From contig NC_091880.1 in assembly GCF_019399895.1 (NCBI RefSeq), positions 744,001 through 808,000 of the forward strand: a DNA stretch of 64,000 bases, given 5' to 3'. Below, piece by piece: positions 25,629-37,500 of this stretch. Below the pieces are notes generated by a model. That model saw nothing but the letters and a program-made list of their open reading frames with translations. It had not been told where the DNA came from and ran no database searches. Position numbers and translations under genes: made by a program. This DNA is from Cardiocondyla obscurior. Taxonomy: Eukaryota > Arthropoda > Insecta > Hymenoptera > Formicidae. Positions within the stretch are counted from its first letter, which is position 1. Each line of letters opens with the position of its first letter.

Positions 25629-27330
25629 CTTGCTACTGCCGAGTGAACGTCCGAAATATAAACTTTTTGCCGCCGTACGATACATAGGGCCACGTACTAA
25701 TACCGGACAATCGTATAAAGAGCTGGACCATTTTACTGCTCTATGTCATCGACAGAACAACACGTGGATAGAATACGACGACGTGCGAGAAAAATCAGAA
25801 AGAAAAATGATTATTATTCTATCCAACCGCAAATATTAATATACGTAATTGAAAATGTTTCACAATAAATAAAAAAAAAAAAAAATATCATAAATTCTAC
25901 TCTCTTAGCTTTTACGCGATCTCTCGTGCAATTTTATTAGTCTTGCTGCCGACATTTTACGGAGAAGGCTATTGCGAAAGGAGAAACGAAATAATAAGCG
26001 AAGAACCCGAAGAAAAAGGCGGACGTCGTTGAGTAATCGTCAGAGCGGCGTATTGGCAGTTGTCCCATGTCGCTTATAACATACTAATCGTTGAAATACG
26101 CGCAAATATTTATTTTTCAACTGTCAGGAGCATGCCACTTTGCCTCCGCGGCTGCGAGAGCGAGGCGGACAGCCTACCTACCTATAAGGGCTTCCGAGAA
26201 ATACGACTCTTGGATGCATTCGAGCCGATGTGTGCACACCCGTGCACTCCCCGTGCCGTTACCGCGCTGCCTTTATTTATGTTTCTCTCTGCACAGTTGC
26301 GCACGCGTTCAGCAAAGCAAATCAAAATGTTTTCTCGAGTCCCAGACTACCATCTCCGCCTTCGTCCGCAGTTTAATATCGGTACAATACCACGGGGTTT
26401 GTTACCAATCGCGAGATTGACTGTTCATTTTGTCCATTTCAATCCGCATATTCGTTTAGTCCGGGTGTAAAAAAAAAAAAAGAAAAAAAAAAGCATCTCG
26501 ATGGAAGCTGCTCGATTATATGTACGCACGAATGAAAATCGCACGCGTCAGAAACACGGGCGACAGGATATTAATTTCATCATGATTTGACGCGTTTACC
26601 ACTTTATTAGCGAAACGTTATATCTACGTGACAAGCTCAGAAAGCAAAATATATTTAAGACCCATTTAGCGATTTATTAATAGATTTGTACGGTACGGTT
26701 AGAAGCGCGTGCGAACGCAATTGATTAATTCGAGAGCTATCGATGCCGCGTGACAATCACGTTCGGCTCCACATGCGCGAAAACGTTCTGTCGGTCGCTT
26801 CTCCGCTAAACAAATTCGGCGTTGCTTTCGGCGTGGCTGTTAAATATCGTTGTGTCTTGTCCGCCGTAATGCGCAGGGTTGTTTAACGAAATTTCGAACG
26901 CGAAATCGCGCAAAATTCCTCGCCCGCCGGGCGACCGGTGCCGCGCGGAATCGAATTATGAGGGACTGCGGCAGTCGGCGCTCTCCCTGGACGCGAATTT
27001 CACTTCCGGGCGCGCGGAGAGGTGCAATAAAACAAAGATATCTGACGGACCAGAGCGAGAGATAAGAGCGAAGAGCGCGGGAGGTGGGATCGCAGCCTCC
27101 TCGTCGGTGCCACACGAGAGATGCATTATAGCGTGCGGGGGTAACGGAGGTGGCGAGGGGCTGAAGGGAGGACTTGGAAAGGCTATGAAATTACGGGTAG
27201 GTAAATGAAACTATTCCGGAGTCCCGTGCATGCAGCTGCCGCTGTGCCGCTACGTCGGTACCAGTCCAACCTGACCCAACAGCGCGGAAAGGGCTTTTAT
27301 TTTTATTTGCCTTCCGCTTTATTTTTGAGG

Positions 27331-27572
27331 GTTCTTTAAAATCCGAGCGTCGCGACACTGCTTGGACTTTAAAGAAACGCGCCGCGGAAAAGAAAGGCGC
27401 CGCGATATGCAGAGCGGTATGATAATATCTTTTTGGAAACGCCGCGATATTCGTTTAGTATAATCGACTTGCGACAAATCGTCCCGGAAAGTTTAATCAT
27501 ATTATGCAGCAAATAAAAACATTAGTGAGAATTAATTCTGTTCATTTTGTTCCGCTAATTTATAAGACGTAA
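27331..27572 (+). repeat. Hairpin-headed dispersed repeat, longest copy
   Basis: The head is CTTTAAAATCCGAGC, an 11-nt spacer that holds GTCGCGAC, then GCTTGGACTTTAAAG, a 15-bp inverted repeat with minor mismatches. A CGCGCCGCGG/GGCGCCGCG stretch, a TTTGGAAACGCCGCG segment and a tail ending TTATAAGACGT follow. Other copies match only the head, the head and middle, or the tail, so this 242-bp unit is the reference. It has no ORF and is probably non-autonomous. Confidence 0.7.
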
Positions 27573-30500
27573 AATTATGGACGCCGAAAGCGCGGATCCA
27601 TCCGCTTTTGCCATTTTGTCTGTTTTGAGACAAGGACGGGAAAATCGGAGGCCCGCCCTCCCTCGATGTAGATTTTCATGCCGGCGATTTTAATCGTGAT
27701 TCCGTGTTTTTGCTCGGGGCCTTGGTGTCGCCGTCGCGTTGATTGGTGCGAACGCGAAAACGATTGGGATCGACGGCGAAGGCCTTCGTTAATGCCGGCG
27801 CAGCATCCGTACAGACGGCACGGCTGCAGCGTGCATGTAAATCGCGATAATGTCGGACACATGTAACGCTGAATGACGCTAATGAGTAAATAATATGCGC
27901 ACAATATTAACGTCCACAAACAACTCGGTTCGTTATGCTTTGTTTCCGCCGGCGGAACGTTTAATTATTGATATTTGCCGCGATTCTGATAAAATGAACG
28001 CCACCGTAACTCGCTCGTTTAACGAACGACTTATGCGCGTTGTACCACGGCGTTTTATTTGTACAAAACATCAACGAGTAATAGAATGATTACGGAAACT
28101 CTATGAATTCGTAACTGCCACGAAGCTGAATGTACATATATAGGTAAATTTAATAAATATATCATAATTAAAGTTTGAAAGCGAAACGGAGTGTGTTATG
28201 GAATCAGTTGCTCGTGACGCATGGGGCACCTCAGATTTTTGACGAAAATTTTAGAACGGAGGGGATCGTCGCCAGGGAAAAAAGTCGGACGGCGCTCGGG
28301 GGAGAAGTGAGGATATAAACAACCGGCGGAGTGTAAAAGTCGCATGCGAAACTTGCAGTAACTTATCACTTTCCCTTAATCGGGATCAGCCGTGCGACGG
28401 TGCCGGCGACGTTCGAGTCTCGTCGCGTTAAATATTCAGAAGAAGTCTGCTGCCGGCGTAAATCAGAGAGCCAACCGCCCTGTGCCAACCCTTATCCGAG
28501 ACTCGACGCATTGCTCCCACGTGGATGCTGCCGAGTACGGAGTCAACAGTCGTCCCTTTCTCGCGTGCTCTCCGCCGTCGGGTAGCCAACGAGATTCGAC
28601 TTGAGAGAAATAGAAGTAACAAAATAAACTTAAACGAGCCGGAAAAAAAACTGTAGAATGCCGATCAATAATTGATCATGTGAATAAATCCATGTGACGG
28701 AAACAGTGCAGATCCCTCGAACTTGTAAATCACAGACGCACAGTCACGACTTGTCAATTAAAAAAATATCAGGCAATGTTAAATTGTTTAAAGTCATATT
28801 TCAAAAAAAAAAAAATTAAAATAAAGGTAAAATTATTATGGATATTAATTAAAAACTCATATATTAATTAATATAATATTACATTAATAAATTAATATAA
28901 TAAATTTAATTATTGTTAATTAATTTAATTCCGTGTTATACAATATTGCGTCGCGAGGTTTTATTAAAAATATTTTTAATAAATCCCGTCGAACTGTTTC
29001 TAAATACAACCGTATGTGGTAAGAAACGTCACTGTGAGTCAGTAGCATTATAGAGTAACTTCGGTTTCGCCATCCGGCTTCGCTCGTGACGCTCGCATCG
29101 TGAATACAAATAAGCCCCATAATTCGGATTAAGGGAATACTTCCGCCTGCTTTTGATTCCGGCGGATAATAACGCAAACGGCGGTAAATCAAGATGATCG
29201 ATGTCATGCGGTGCATGCGAGGATTCCAGGGAAGCAGAACCCCGAGGGTGGCGAATTCTCCAAGGAACGTGGGGGAAAAGAGACGGGGTGAGTAGCGCAG
29301 GGTTGAGACAGAAAAGGGCCCAGCTATTACTATCAATTTGCCGTCAGTTATTTCGACGGTATTCGAAGGGCAAAGTTGTGCAAGCGATTATCCGAGTTGG
29401 TGTAAAAATATCGATTCGCGGCGAAAGCGATCGGCCGTGCACGCACGACGTAGGCGCGTTGCTGTAGCGAGGTTCGTGTTGTATCCAACGGCGCAGCCAA
29501 CCCAGCGAGCCAACCGGCTAGCACGCGGTTACCGCTTTGACAGTTCGCACAGTTCGAAATCCAATAAAAAGCTAATTGAATCTGTGACGCCACCTGACTT
29601 CACTAATGAAATTTCAAAGTACCAATTTCATGTTACACTGTTCTAGCCTACCTGGCACGCGGAGCTGGTTGAACTGTTCAAGAGTGCCCGCCCGCGGAAA
29701 ATCCTAAATTGGAACAAAATGAGCTATCGCGCTAGATCCGCGCGATCTGGTTTAATTATAATTCCTGGCTGATTTGCCGTTTACCAGACCCGACGACCTC
29801 GGATGGTAAAACGCCCAGGCAAACTTGATTTCATTACTCGATTTAATTCAGAAGAAGAAGAAAAAAGAAAAAAAAAAAGAAAAAAACTGAAAATAATTAC
29901 GACACGCAAATTTTTGGTGTATTTAGAAAGAAAAAGGAACTTATTTTACTTATCGTTTAAAGCTCGGTTTAAAATCTGGAATTGATGCTGCTGGGGGAGA
30001 TAACGGTGCGTCTTGCCGCGAAACAATGCCTGAGACACGCTAGAGTCATCCATTCGAGCCCCGGCGCGACGTAGCGAGCGTGGAGGATGTCAAATGGCGC
30101 ACCCTTCAACATCGCGGATCGTCTAAATCACCGGTAAATGAAATTAATTTATCCCGGCCAATCTGTCGCGTCGGCGTTACGCTCGTCGCACCCAGGCTCC
30201 CGTATACGCGCGTACGCGATGCATGCGACAGACAATATATCTGACTCCCCTCGCGCCGAGAAACCTGCGAACCACGTGACACTATAATCTGGCACCATTT
30301 GGAGGTTCATCCGGTGATACCCTCGGATAAAGGGACGCCATTATTTTCTAAAACTCGGGAATTCAATCACGCGGCCGGCTAGATCGACGCGCACATCGAA
30401 GGAATGTATCACAGCTCGAGTTTTTCTTCGATGGCGATTCGCATTTTGCCGGACGGGCGAAACGGTGAGCGAGAAAAAAAAATATCGGACGCGGCTTCTG

Positions 30501-31105
30501 TGAAACGAAGTTCCGAAATCCGCACGACTCTTCATTGATAAAATGAACTTGAATGGAAATGAAATTTATTTACACTTTTCTTTGAAATATATTCCTACTT
30601 TTTTTTTTTTTTATTTAGCAGATTAGAAAAGCACGATCGAAATTTGATAGCAAGCGCGACTCAGCGCGGAGAGAGCTCTAAAAAATTTTCTTACTCCGCC
30701 GTTTCTTTTTCAAAACAAATATTCTCGTTTTTTATTAAGTATTTGTAATAGTGGATAAGAAACTTTAGAAACAATGACCTTGACCATAAACACGCTCGCC
30801 CGAACATTACATTCATACATCATGCGATGGCAGCGGAAATGTGTTGGCTAGCGGTGCCCCGCAACTTTCCGGCTCCTCTGTTCCGGTTTTAATACAATTA
30901 CGGTAGAATCTAATATCCCACGAGAACAGGGCGTTTAATACAAAGGATGCGAGAGCATCGTCGTAAGCGAAACGAGGATTTACGCGTCAGGAATAGTAAG
31001 CGGCAAGTGTTTCACAATGACCGGGTAAAGAAGCAGAGGGCAAGTAAAGCTAGATTATAAATTATAATTTATATTACACAGCTTTAACAATGTGACTATA
31101 AACAG
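27573..31105. other. Gene-free stretch
   Basis: Mixed composition with the AT-only block at 28838-28931. No splice-flanked exon, RNA gene or element terminus was found. Confidence 0.55.
28838..28931 (+). repeat. AT-only low-complexity block
   Basis: Nearly pure A/T with repeated TTAATTAATATAA motifs that are partly palindromic. It also offers many TAATTA homeodomain-type cores, which in such a context mean little. Confidence 0.7.
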
Positions 31106-31175
31106 AGCCGGGCGGTGGTCGAGCACGCTAAGCACCAAGCTGATAAGGCATTGGTTCGAATTCCGACCGGCTGCG
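31106..31175 (+). repeat. tRNA-like pol III box pair, possible SINE head or tRNA relic
   Basis: TGGTCGAGCACG (31116-31127) resembles the A box of Ser/Leu tRNAs. GGTTCGAATTC (31153-31163) is a near-perfect B box, 37 nt downstream, which is a normal spacing. The T stem does not pair and there is no clear acceptor stem, so it is not a functional tRNA gene. A tRNA-derived SINE head or a decayed tRNA copy would look like this. No A-rich tail or target duplication was found. Confidence 0.35.
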
Positions 31176-31496
31176 GGCGAAAGACAACCATACACGCAAC
31201 GTCTCCGAAACACACGAATAGTATATCTCGTAGGTCCCACTAGTGCATTTAGAATAACTTACGGCATCATGAGATTACAGGTCTGCAGCATAAACTCTCC
31301 TTACCCTCCCTGCGTGGTGGAAGACCCCCACGTCGGCGTGCCGGTGCCATTAATTAAGAGCTTCTAAGGACTGGTAAGGGTGCAATCTTCCGTACGGAGA
31401 GACGCTACGACGCGTTTGTGTACCGTCGGCGGAAAAATCTAATCCCGCATCAACGTGCGCTCGTTTGCGAATTACATTCAGGATAGATTGTTCTAA

Positions 31497-31560
31497 CACC
31501 CAGGGAAAAATATAATTGGGATAACGATAATTTTACTATAAAAAAAGATTAAAAAAGGGA
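31497..31560 (+). mobile_element. MITE-like 5' terminus fragment
   Basis: CACCCAGGGAAAAATATAAT and the following ATTGGGATAAC run match the copy at 48661 for about 60 bp. The element then gives way to unrelated, more GC-rich sequence. Confidence 0.6.
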
Positions 31561-34500
31561 CCTACGACAAAGGAGAGATCCATCCCAAATGTTTCCCCAG
31601 GATACACCGCGGCCCGTCGACCGAGAGACAGGAATTTTTTTCTAGAGAGAGAAAAAAAAAATTCTTACGTCGCAAAGTCAGGAGATTGTGTCGTGTCGTT
31701 GGGGTTCTTCAAAAACACCTTGTAGCCGCGATATTTTTCGCGCGGACCGAAATTATGCGGCGACGTCGCGCACAAGGAGCGAGCGCAATTATGCTTGAAA
31801 AACTTTTAGAAGAAAAAAAAAAGAGAAGGGGCGGAAGGTAGGACAAAAAAAAAAGGGAAAAAAAACGCGACGAGTTTAAGAAGTGACATTCGTCTCCCGA
31901 AATTAACCTCGGCCCGCACGTGCTCGCGATACGAAATACACCTCGTAGTTTTTCCCCGTTCCTCCGTGGTCCCTTCCCTCCAAAGACAATGAACGAATGC
32001 GACGCGCGGAGAATGAAATACATAGGAGCCGGAGAGAACGTAAGAACGCGAGATTCGCCAAAACTTCCGAAAAATTATGCCGCGCTGCCGGAGATGCATC
32101 TCCAGACGGCCGGAGCTTATGCAGCGAGTTAAAAGGCTTCCGCGAGAAAGTTGCGCTACGTGTAGATTTTACGAGTCGCACACTACACTCGGCATGTATA
32201 TTCAAGCGTGCGACTATTTACAGACCCTCCGAGTATAAATAACCAAATTTAATAAAAGTGCAGCGCAGCGCCGTATAATACACCGTTATAATTGATTAGC
32301 GTATCAAGATGGAATATGGAAGCGGATAAGGTAGAAAATAGCACTTTTACTCGGAAGCTTTAAATATTTTTAGATTAAAAGTAAGAGATTGCCTAAAGTG
32401 GAACTTTATTCCGTTCTTGTACTTACGTACTTTTATAGAAATACGCGAAATGGAAAGAAAAACGGATGAACGGTGATAACCATCGATGAATTTAGCGCGT
32501 GAGGGACAAAAACTGGCGACGAGCCGCGAAGCGAAACCGAGAGAACGCGGTAGCCGCGCGAGGGGGACGGCGTAATGAAAATTTCGCTCTGCCGCCCACG
32601 ATTTGCATGTTTATAAGCAAACGGTGAGCCATTTTTTTTTCCCCGCGTATTTTTTGCAAAATACGTTGCCGCGCGCGTCGTCTCGCGAATAACCAATTTC
32701 GTACGCACCGGAATATCCCGCAACGCTTTAATCAACCGGAATTGGCACTCGAGTCGTTCGCTGTTATTTTCTAGGATTGCGCTGTCAAACGTTCGCGTCG
32801 ACCCCTTTACGCTTTATGCTATTTCTATCGGACAAACAATAGGAGTTTATTAAAATGCACCCACAATGTGATCTCAAAAATTAAAAAGAAGAAGAGAGAG
32901 AGGAAAAAAAAAACAAAATTAATTATTTTACAAATAATCCCGTCGCTATCGTTTCGATAATTTGCGATTTTCGTAAATCCGTGGGGGAAATTTTCTACGG
33001 CGACATTGAATTCGATTTGCTGTGCCGCGCAAGATTTCGCAATGCTGATTTCCGCCGTGTACGTAGCCCGAGGCCTCGATTGAAATGCGCGGCGATCATC
33101 GACGCGAAATACCCGCGGCATGAAAACGTTCGTTGAACGCGCGGCCGCAGTCGTTTCTCCGACTCTATCGGCCGCATTTTAGCGGTTTCGAGGTAAACAT
33201 CGAGCTAAGCGATTTAATGGCCGTCATTTACATCGCCGGTCGAGAGCTGAGTAATTAAAGCCATCCAAATCCGTTTTATGCCCGTCGGTTCTATTGAATG
33301 ACCCACGGTGGTTTGAGGCGAAGAGTGTTTGAGTTTATAGGCGGATCGTGAAGGGATTAGTAAACCGAATCCTTTTAAGGACCTCCGCCATTATCTAGGG
33401 AACGCCCGTTCTGACCGATTGCTGCGACAAGCACGTTAAAGTGTCGACTCCTTTTAGCACAAGTGCGAGAATATTTACGAATATCTGGCTCGCATAGCAA
33501 TCGCGAGTGAAGCGCTTTATTAACGTTAGAAAAAGAAAAAAAATCTGTTTCATCAAACTACCTTGCACCATTGCGTTGCTGTACCGATAAGAATTTTCTG
33601 CTCCCTGATCAAGCCGTCACGATATCGAGTTGATTGTGAGAGAGTCCACGCGTGTTAATGGACAGATATATAACATCTCGTTTTCGAGATTTTTTATCGA
33701 TGGAGTGGGCGAAAGAAAGTTAAAGTTTTCTCTGCCGTTTCTAAGGGTCTGGGGGCTGGGTTACTGGTTAACGCGGGGTGAAAGCGGGACTCGAGAGCAC
33801 GGTTCGGAAGAGGAGATAGGACTGCGTTGCCTATCTCACGGGTCATGAATAAAAACACAATGGACTCGCTCCCGGGCAAGTGTTTCCGAATGAAACTGCA
33901 CAACTAATTAAAAGTTCACACCATTACCACGGCTAATGATGCTCAGATTGTATTATTAAGCTGGCTCGTCGTCGCTCCTCGTTGCCGCCCCTCCACCCCT
34001 GTTATCGGCGCGCTTCCCCCGTTTGATTCGAAATCTCGTTGTTCTCGCGCAAGTTGAAAATTTATTCGCTACTTTTTTACAGTTTCCGTAACTTGGCGGA
34101 TGCGCGATCAGATGCGGATAAGCTTTTCAATTAGAGAGTTTGATTGTTTTGTAGTAAATGTCAGGAGATCCACGTTATTTGGAATCGGATAAAGTGTTAA
34201 AAATAATGAATGCGTTTACTGAAATTAATATGCGCAGCGCGTATAAATATGCGATGTGAAATAAATTTTAATTAACACGATTCGATACTTCGGAATACCT
34301 TCGGTACCTCGCGCGGAGGCAATACTTCGGCGGGATGATTGTAGACTTTTCCCGATCGGAGACCGACGTCATTTAACTTCCTCGTACGTACATCAGATGG
34401 ATAAAGTACCGCATTAGCGCATCTTATCGGCAAAAAGTAAAAAACGAAATCCCGTTAGTATTAAGAATAAATCCATCATTCTCGCCGGTGGCCGTGGACG

Positions 34501-37500
34501 GATATTGATAAATTAAAATTTAATTAAACTTTAAGAACTCGGATAAAAAGACGAGCCGTCCGTCGCGCAAGTCCCTTTCTCCCAGGCGACTTTCTCGCGC
34601 GGGCGGAGATTATGAAAATTAGTTATCCGACGGGACGAGCGATGAAAACGGCGCCTTACGCTAAAAGCGAAGCGACGGGAACGACGTCGGCGTCTCGGCG
34701 TCAAATGCATCGCGACGACGGCGAGGCGAATGTCCGGCCGTGGCCGATGCTGCCGTGTTTAAAAAGGAGGATTCGCATTTACCCGGAGCGACTTGAGGGA
34801 GGGGGGGAGAGGGGGTGGCGGCGACGGCGACGCGGAGATAAGAGCGGTCGGGCTCTACGGGTGGAGGCAAGCCGCTTCTTAAAACAGCAAATTATTTTCC
34901 CAATTTACGAGGACGCGCGCGCGAAAAAGGCGCGGCGAGTGTAGGACGAAAGTTACCGAGGGAAATGAATGCGGAGACGATGGACTGGCGGAGGGTAGGA
35001 AACCCTGAAGGGTAACGAACGAAGGCGCGCGCTCGCTAGGCATTTCGCGGTAAGAGGGCCGATTATAACGAGTGCATTAAAACTCGCAAGTCCGGATCCG
35101 CCGACGTCGTCGTCGTCAACTTTTAATAGAATCTTTCTCCCGCCTCTCGCGGACAATTGAACTGCTATGGCGGTTCAAAGGTAAAGGGCCGGAGAAAAGG
35201 AGCGAAAGAACGCGAAGAGAAGGGGGCGAGGGGTGTAAAAGAAGAATCCGAGCAAGAGGGCGAATCCGGAGGGGCTAGGAAATATGTATCTAATGCAGTC
35301 GGGACATTTTTATTAACTCGAGCTTACTCCCTTTTCATGTCGGTCAATTGGGCGCACGGAGCGAAAGACAATTGCGCGAGCCCGCTTGTTACAGCGCGCA
35401 AAAAAATAGGCATTGTTAGTCGAGAACGAAGAAACGTTTAGAAGAGATTTGCCCGTAATGGGGTACTAATGAAAAATGCGAGTCCGCGGTGTCTCTCGAG
35501 TCATGTAATTGAATCGATTGTGAACAAGCGCCTCGCATTGTGGCGTTTGAATCGCGCAAGCACTGTCTGAGAGGCCAGGACAAAATCTCCCGGCCGTTTA
35601 TATTCTTCGAAAAACCCTCCCGCATTTGGCTATTCGATAATTTATTTTGCAGCGCAAGGTAAGATTTAAATAACGAGCCCTTAATCGGATAAGGGTTTTT
35701 TTTACTCAAAGAAAAAGAATGTCGCGTATTTAAAAATAATATTTAGTCAAAAACCATTTCTTTCACCATCGAAAATGCAATTTTTGTTGCACGGTCTAGC
35801 GGCGGCACCTTGTAAAGGATTAATAATCGCGAGAGAGACGAGCGTCGAGAGCGATCTTTCACGGGAAACGCGCGTTGAAATAGAAAGCACGGTGATCGCG
35901 ATTACGCGCGCTGTCACCCGGCACACGGCGAAATATACTCTTTGGCACCTCCCGGGTTGCCAGGCCCCGCGGACGTGTTCGCGGCTGAAATTATGCGCTC
36001 GTTTACTTCGCGCCCTGGGTATCATGCAAACAGTTACGACGCCGCGAGCCACGGCTGGGTGGTAAAATTACATTTCCAATTCATGAAACGTCAGTTATAC
36101 AGAGGTGGGAGGGCGACGCTGGCCCTCCCGCCTGAAAAGAGCACACGCGTTTTCCTCCTCCCATCCTCACGCACACCCTCGTGCGGTGTTTCGGCCCAAA
36201 AAGAACCCGCTCGAATCACGGAATTAAAAATCGCGAGCCCACCAACGTCTTTCCGCAACGTAAAAATAATCAACTCGATGACGAACGACGTACCTTTATA
36301 TTTTAAGCAGTATTACTTATCTTCTATATGAATTGAATTAAGTGTATGATTAAAAAGTTGAGTTGTTTAATACAATATCAGAAATATGTTGCGTCAAGTG
36401 TGTCTTATTTTGTTAAAATACCGATTGCTTTAAGTAAACTTGCAATTGCCCTTTCAACGTTAAGATTGAGATGCCGAAAGCGCGCATCTTTTCGCGTGCA
36501 CACGCAAAATTGGCACGACGTAGCTTCATGAAGTATAACGTAATCAGGCCTTTTATTAAGAGAGAAAGGCAAGATAGTGAAGTATCGATAAAGTGTAACG
36601 GATTTCCTTCTTTATCTTCTACGCATGAATACGGATAATGGTCTTTAGGGATATATATAGGGAGTTATAGAGGCTTCGCATCTATATAGATAACTATCTC
36701 AGGCAATATCGATAACTTTCGACGGAAACAAATTATTGCCTCATCTCCCGCCGAACGCTCCTCGATATCAGCGTCACTTCGAGCACGAAAAATAAAGGGA
36801 ATCTTTAAAAAAAAAAAAAAAGAAATTTATTTGAATATGTGCAAATTTTTTAATAATTGGTAATATTTTTCTCATCTTTAAATAATTACACAAATCAGAG
36901 CCTCCGTATAATTATTTGAAGATGCCTCGCGTGTCGGACATCGTCGGGAGAAGCTGCGCGTTGTCATAAATAAATTACGCCAAGAACGTGGAGCGCTTTT
37001 CCGGAGAGCCGTGCCATCTTACATGTTTATTAGATCCCGCGAACTCGAAGCGAGACGAGGGTGTAACGTAATTACATGTAAATAAATGTATGGGTCTAGA
37101 TAGTTGTTGCAAGTGTGAGTTTGCGTCCCGTACGTGCGGGAGAAATAGATATGATACCGGCCTACGGGAACTAGTTTCCCCTGATTCTCCCTCGGAATTT
37201 TTTTTATTTTTTTCTTTATAGAAGTCTCTTCTGCCTCTTCGATACTTTCCATACCCCTCTCGTCTTCGGTTAAACGCGTCGCCGCTCGAGACAGTATAAT
37301 TTTCGCAAATACATTCCGAGCGCACCAAGTTTTTCTTTGATATATTCTTACACGCGCCTGTAGATTAGATTAAAACGGCGGATGTATGGACCCCTCCGTC
37401 GCCCGGTGGTCGCGAAAAGATGGCGAGGTGCGCGCAGTCGTATTTATATGATTTATTTAAGTGGCGTGAGAGGGCTGAAAGCCGCCCGCAGAGTGGAACG

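Noticed and set aside
36104..36132. 11-bp GC-rich hairpin GGTGGGAGGGC/GCCCTCCCGCC with one wobble pair
   Set aside because: Stronger than most, but single, short for a pre-miRNA and not far from chance expectation in GC-rich DNA.
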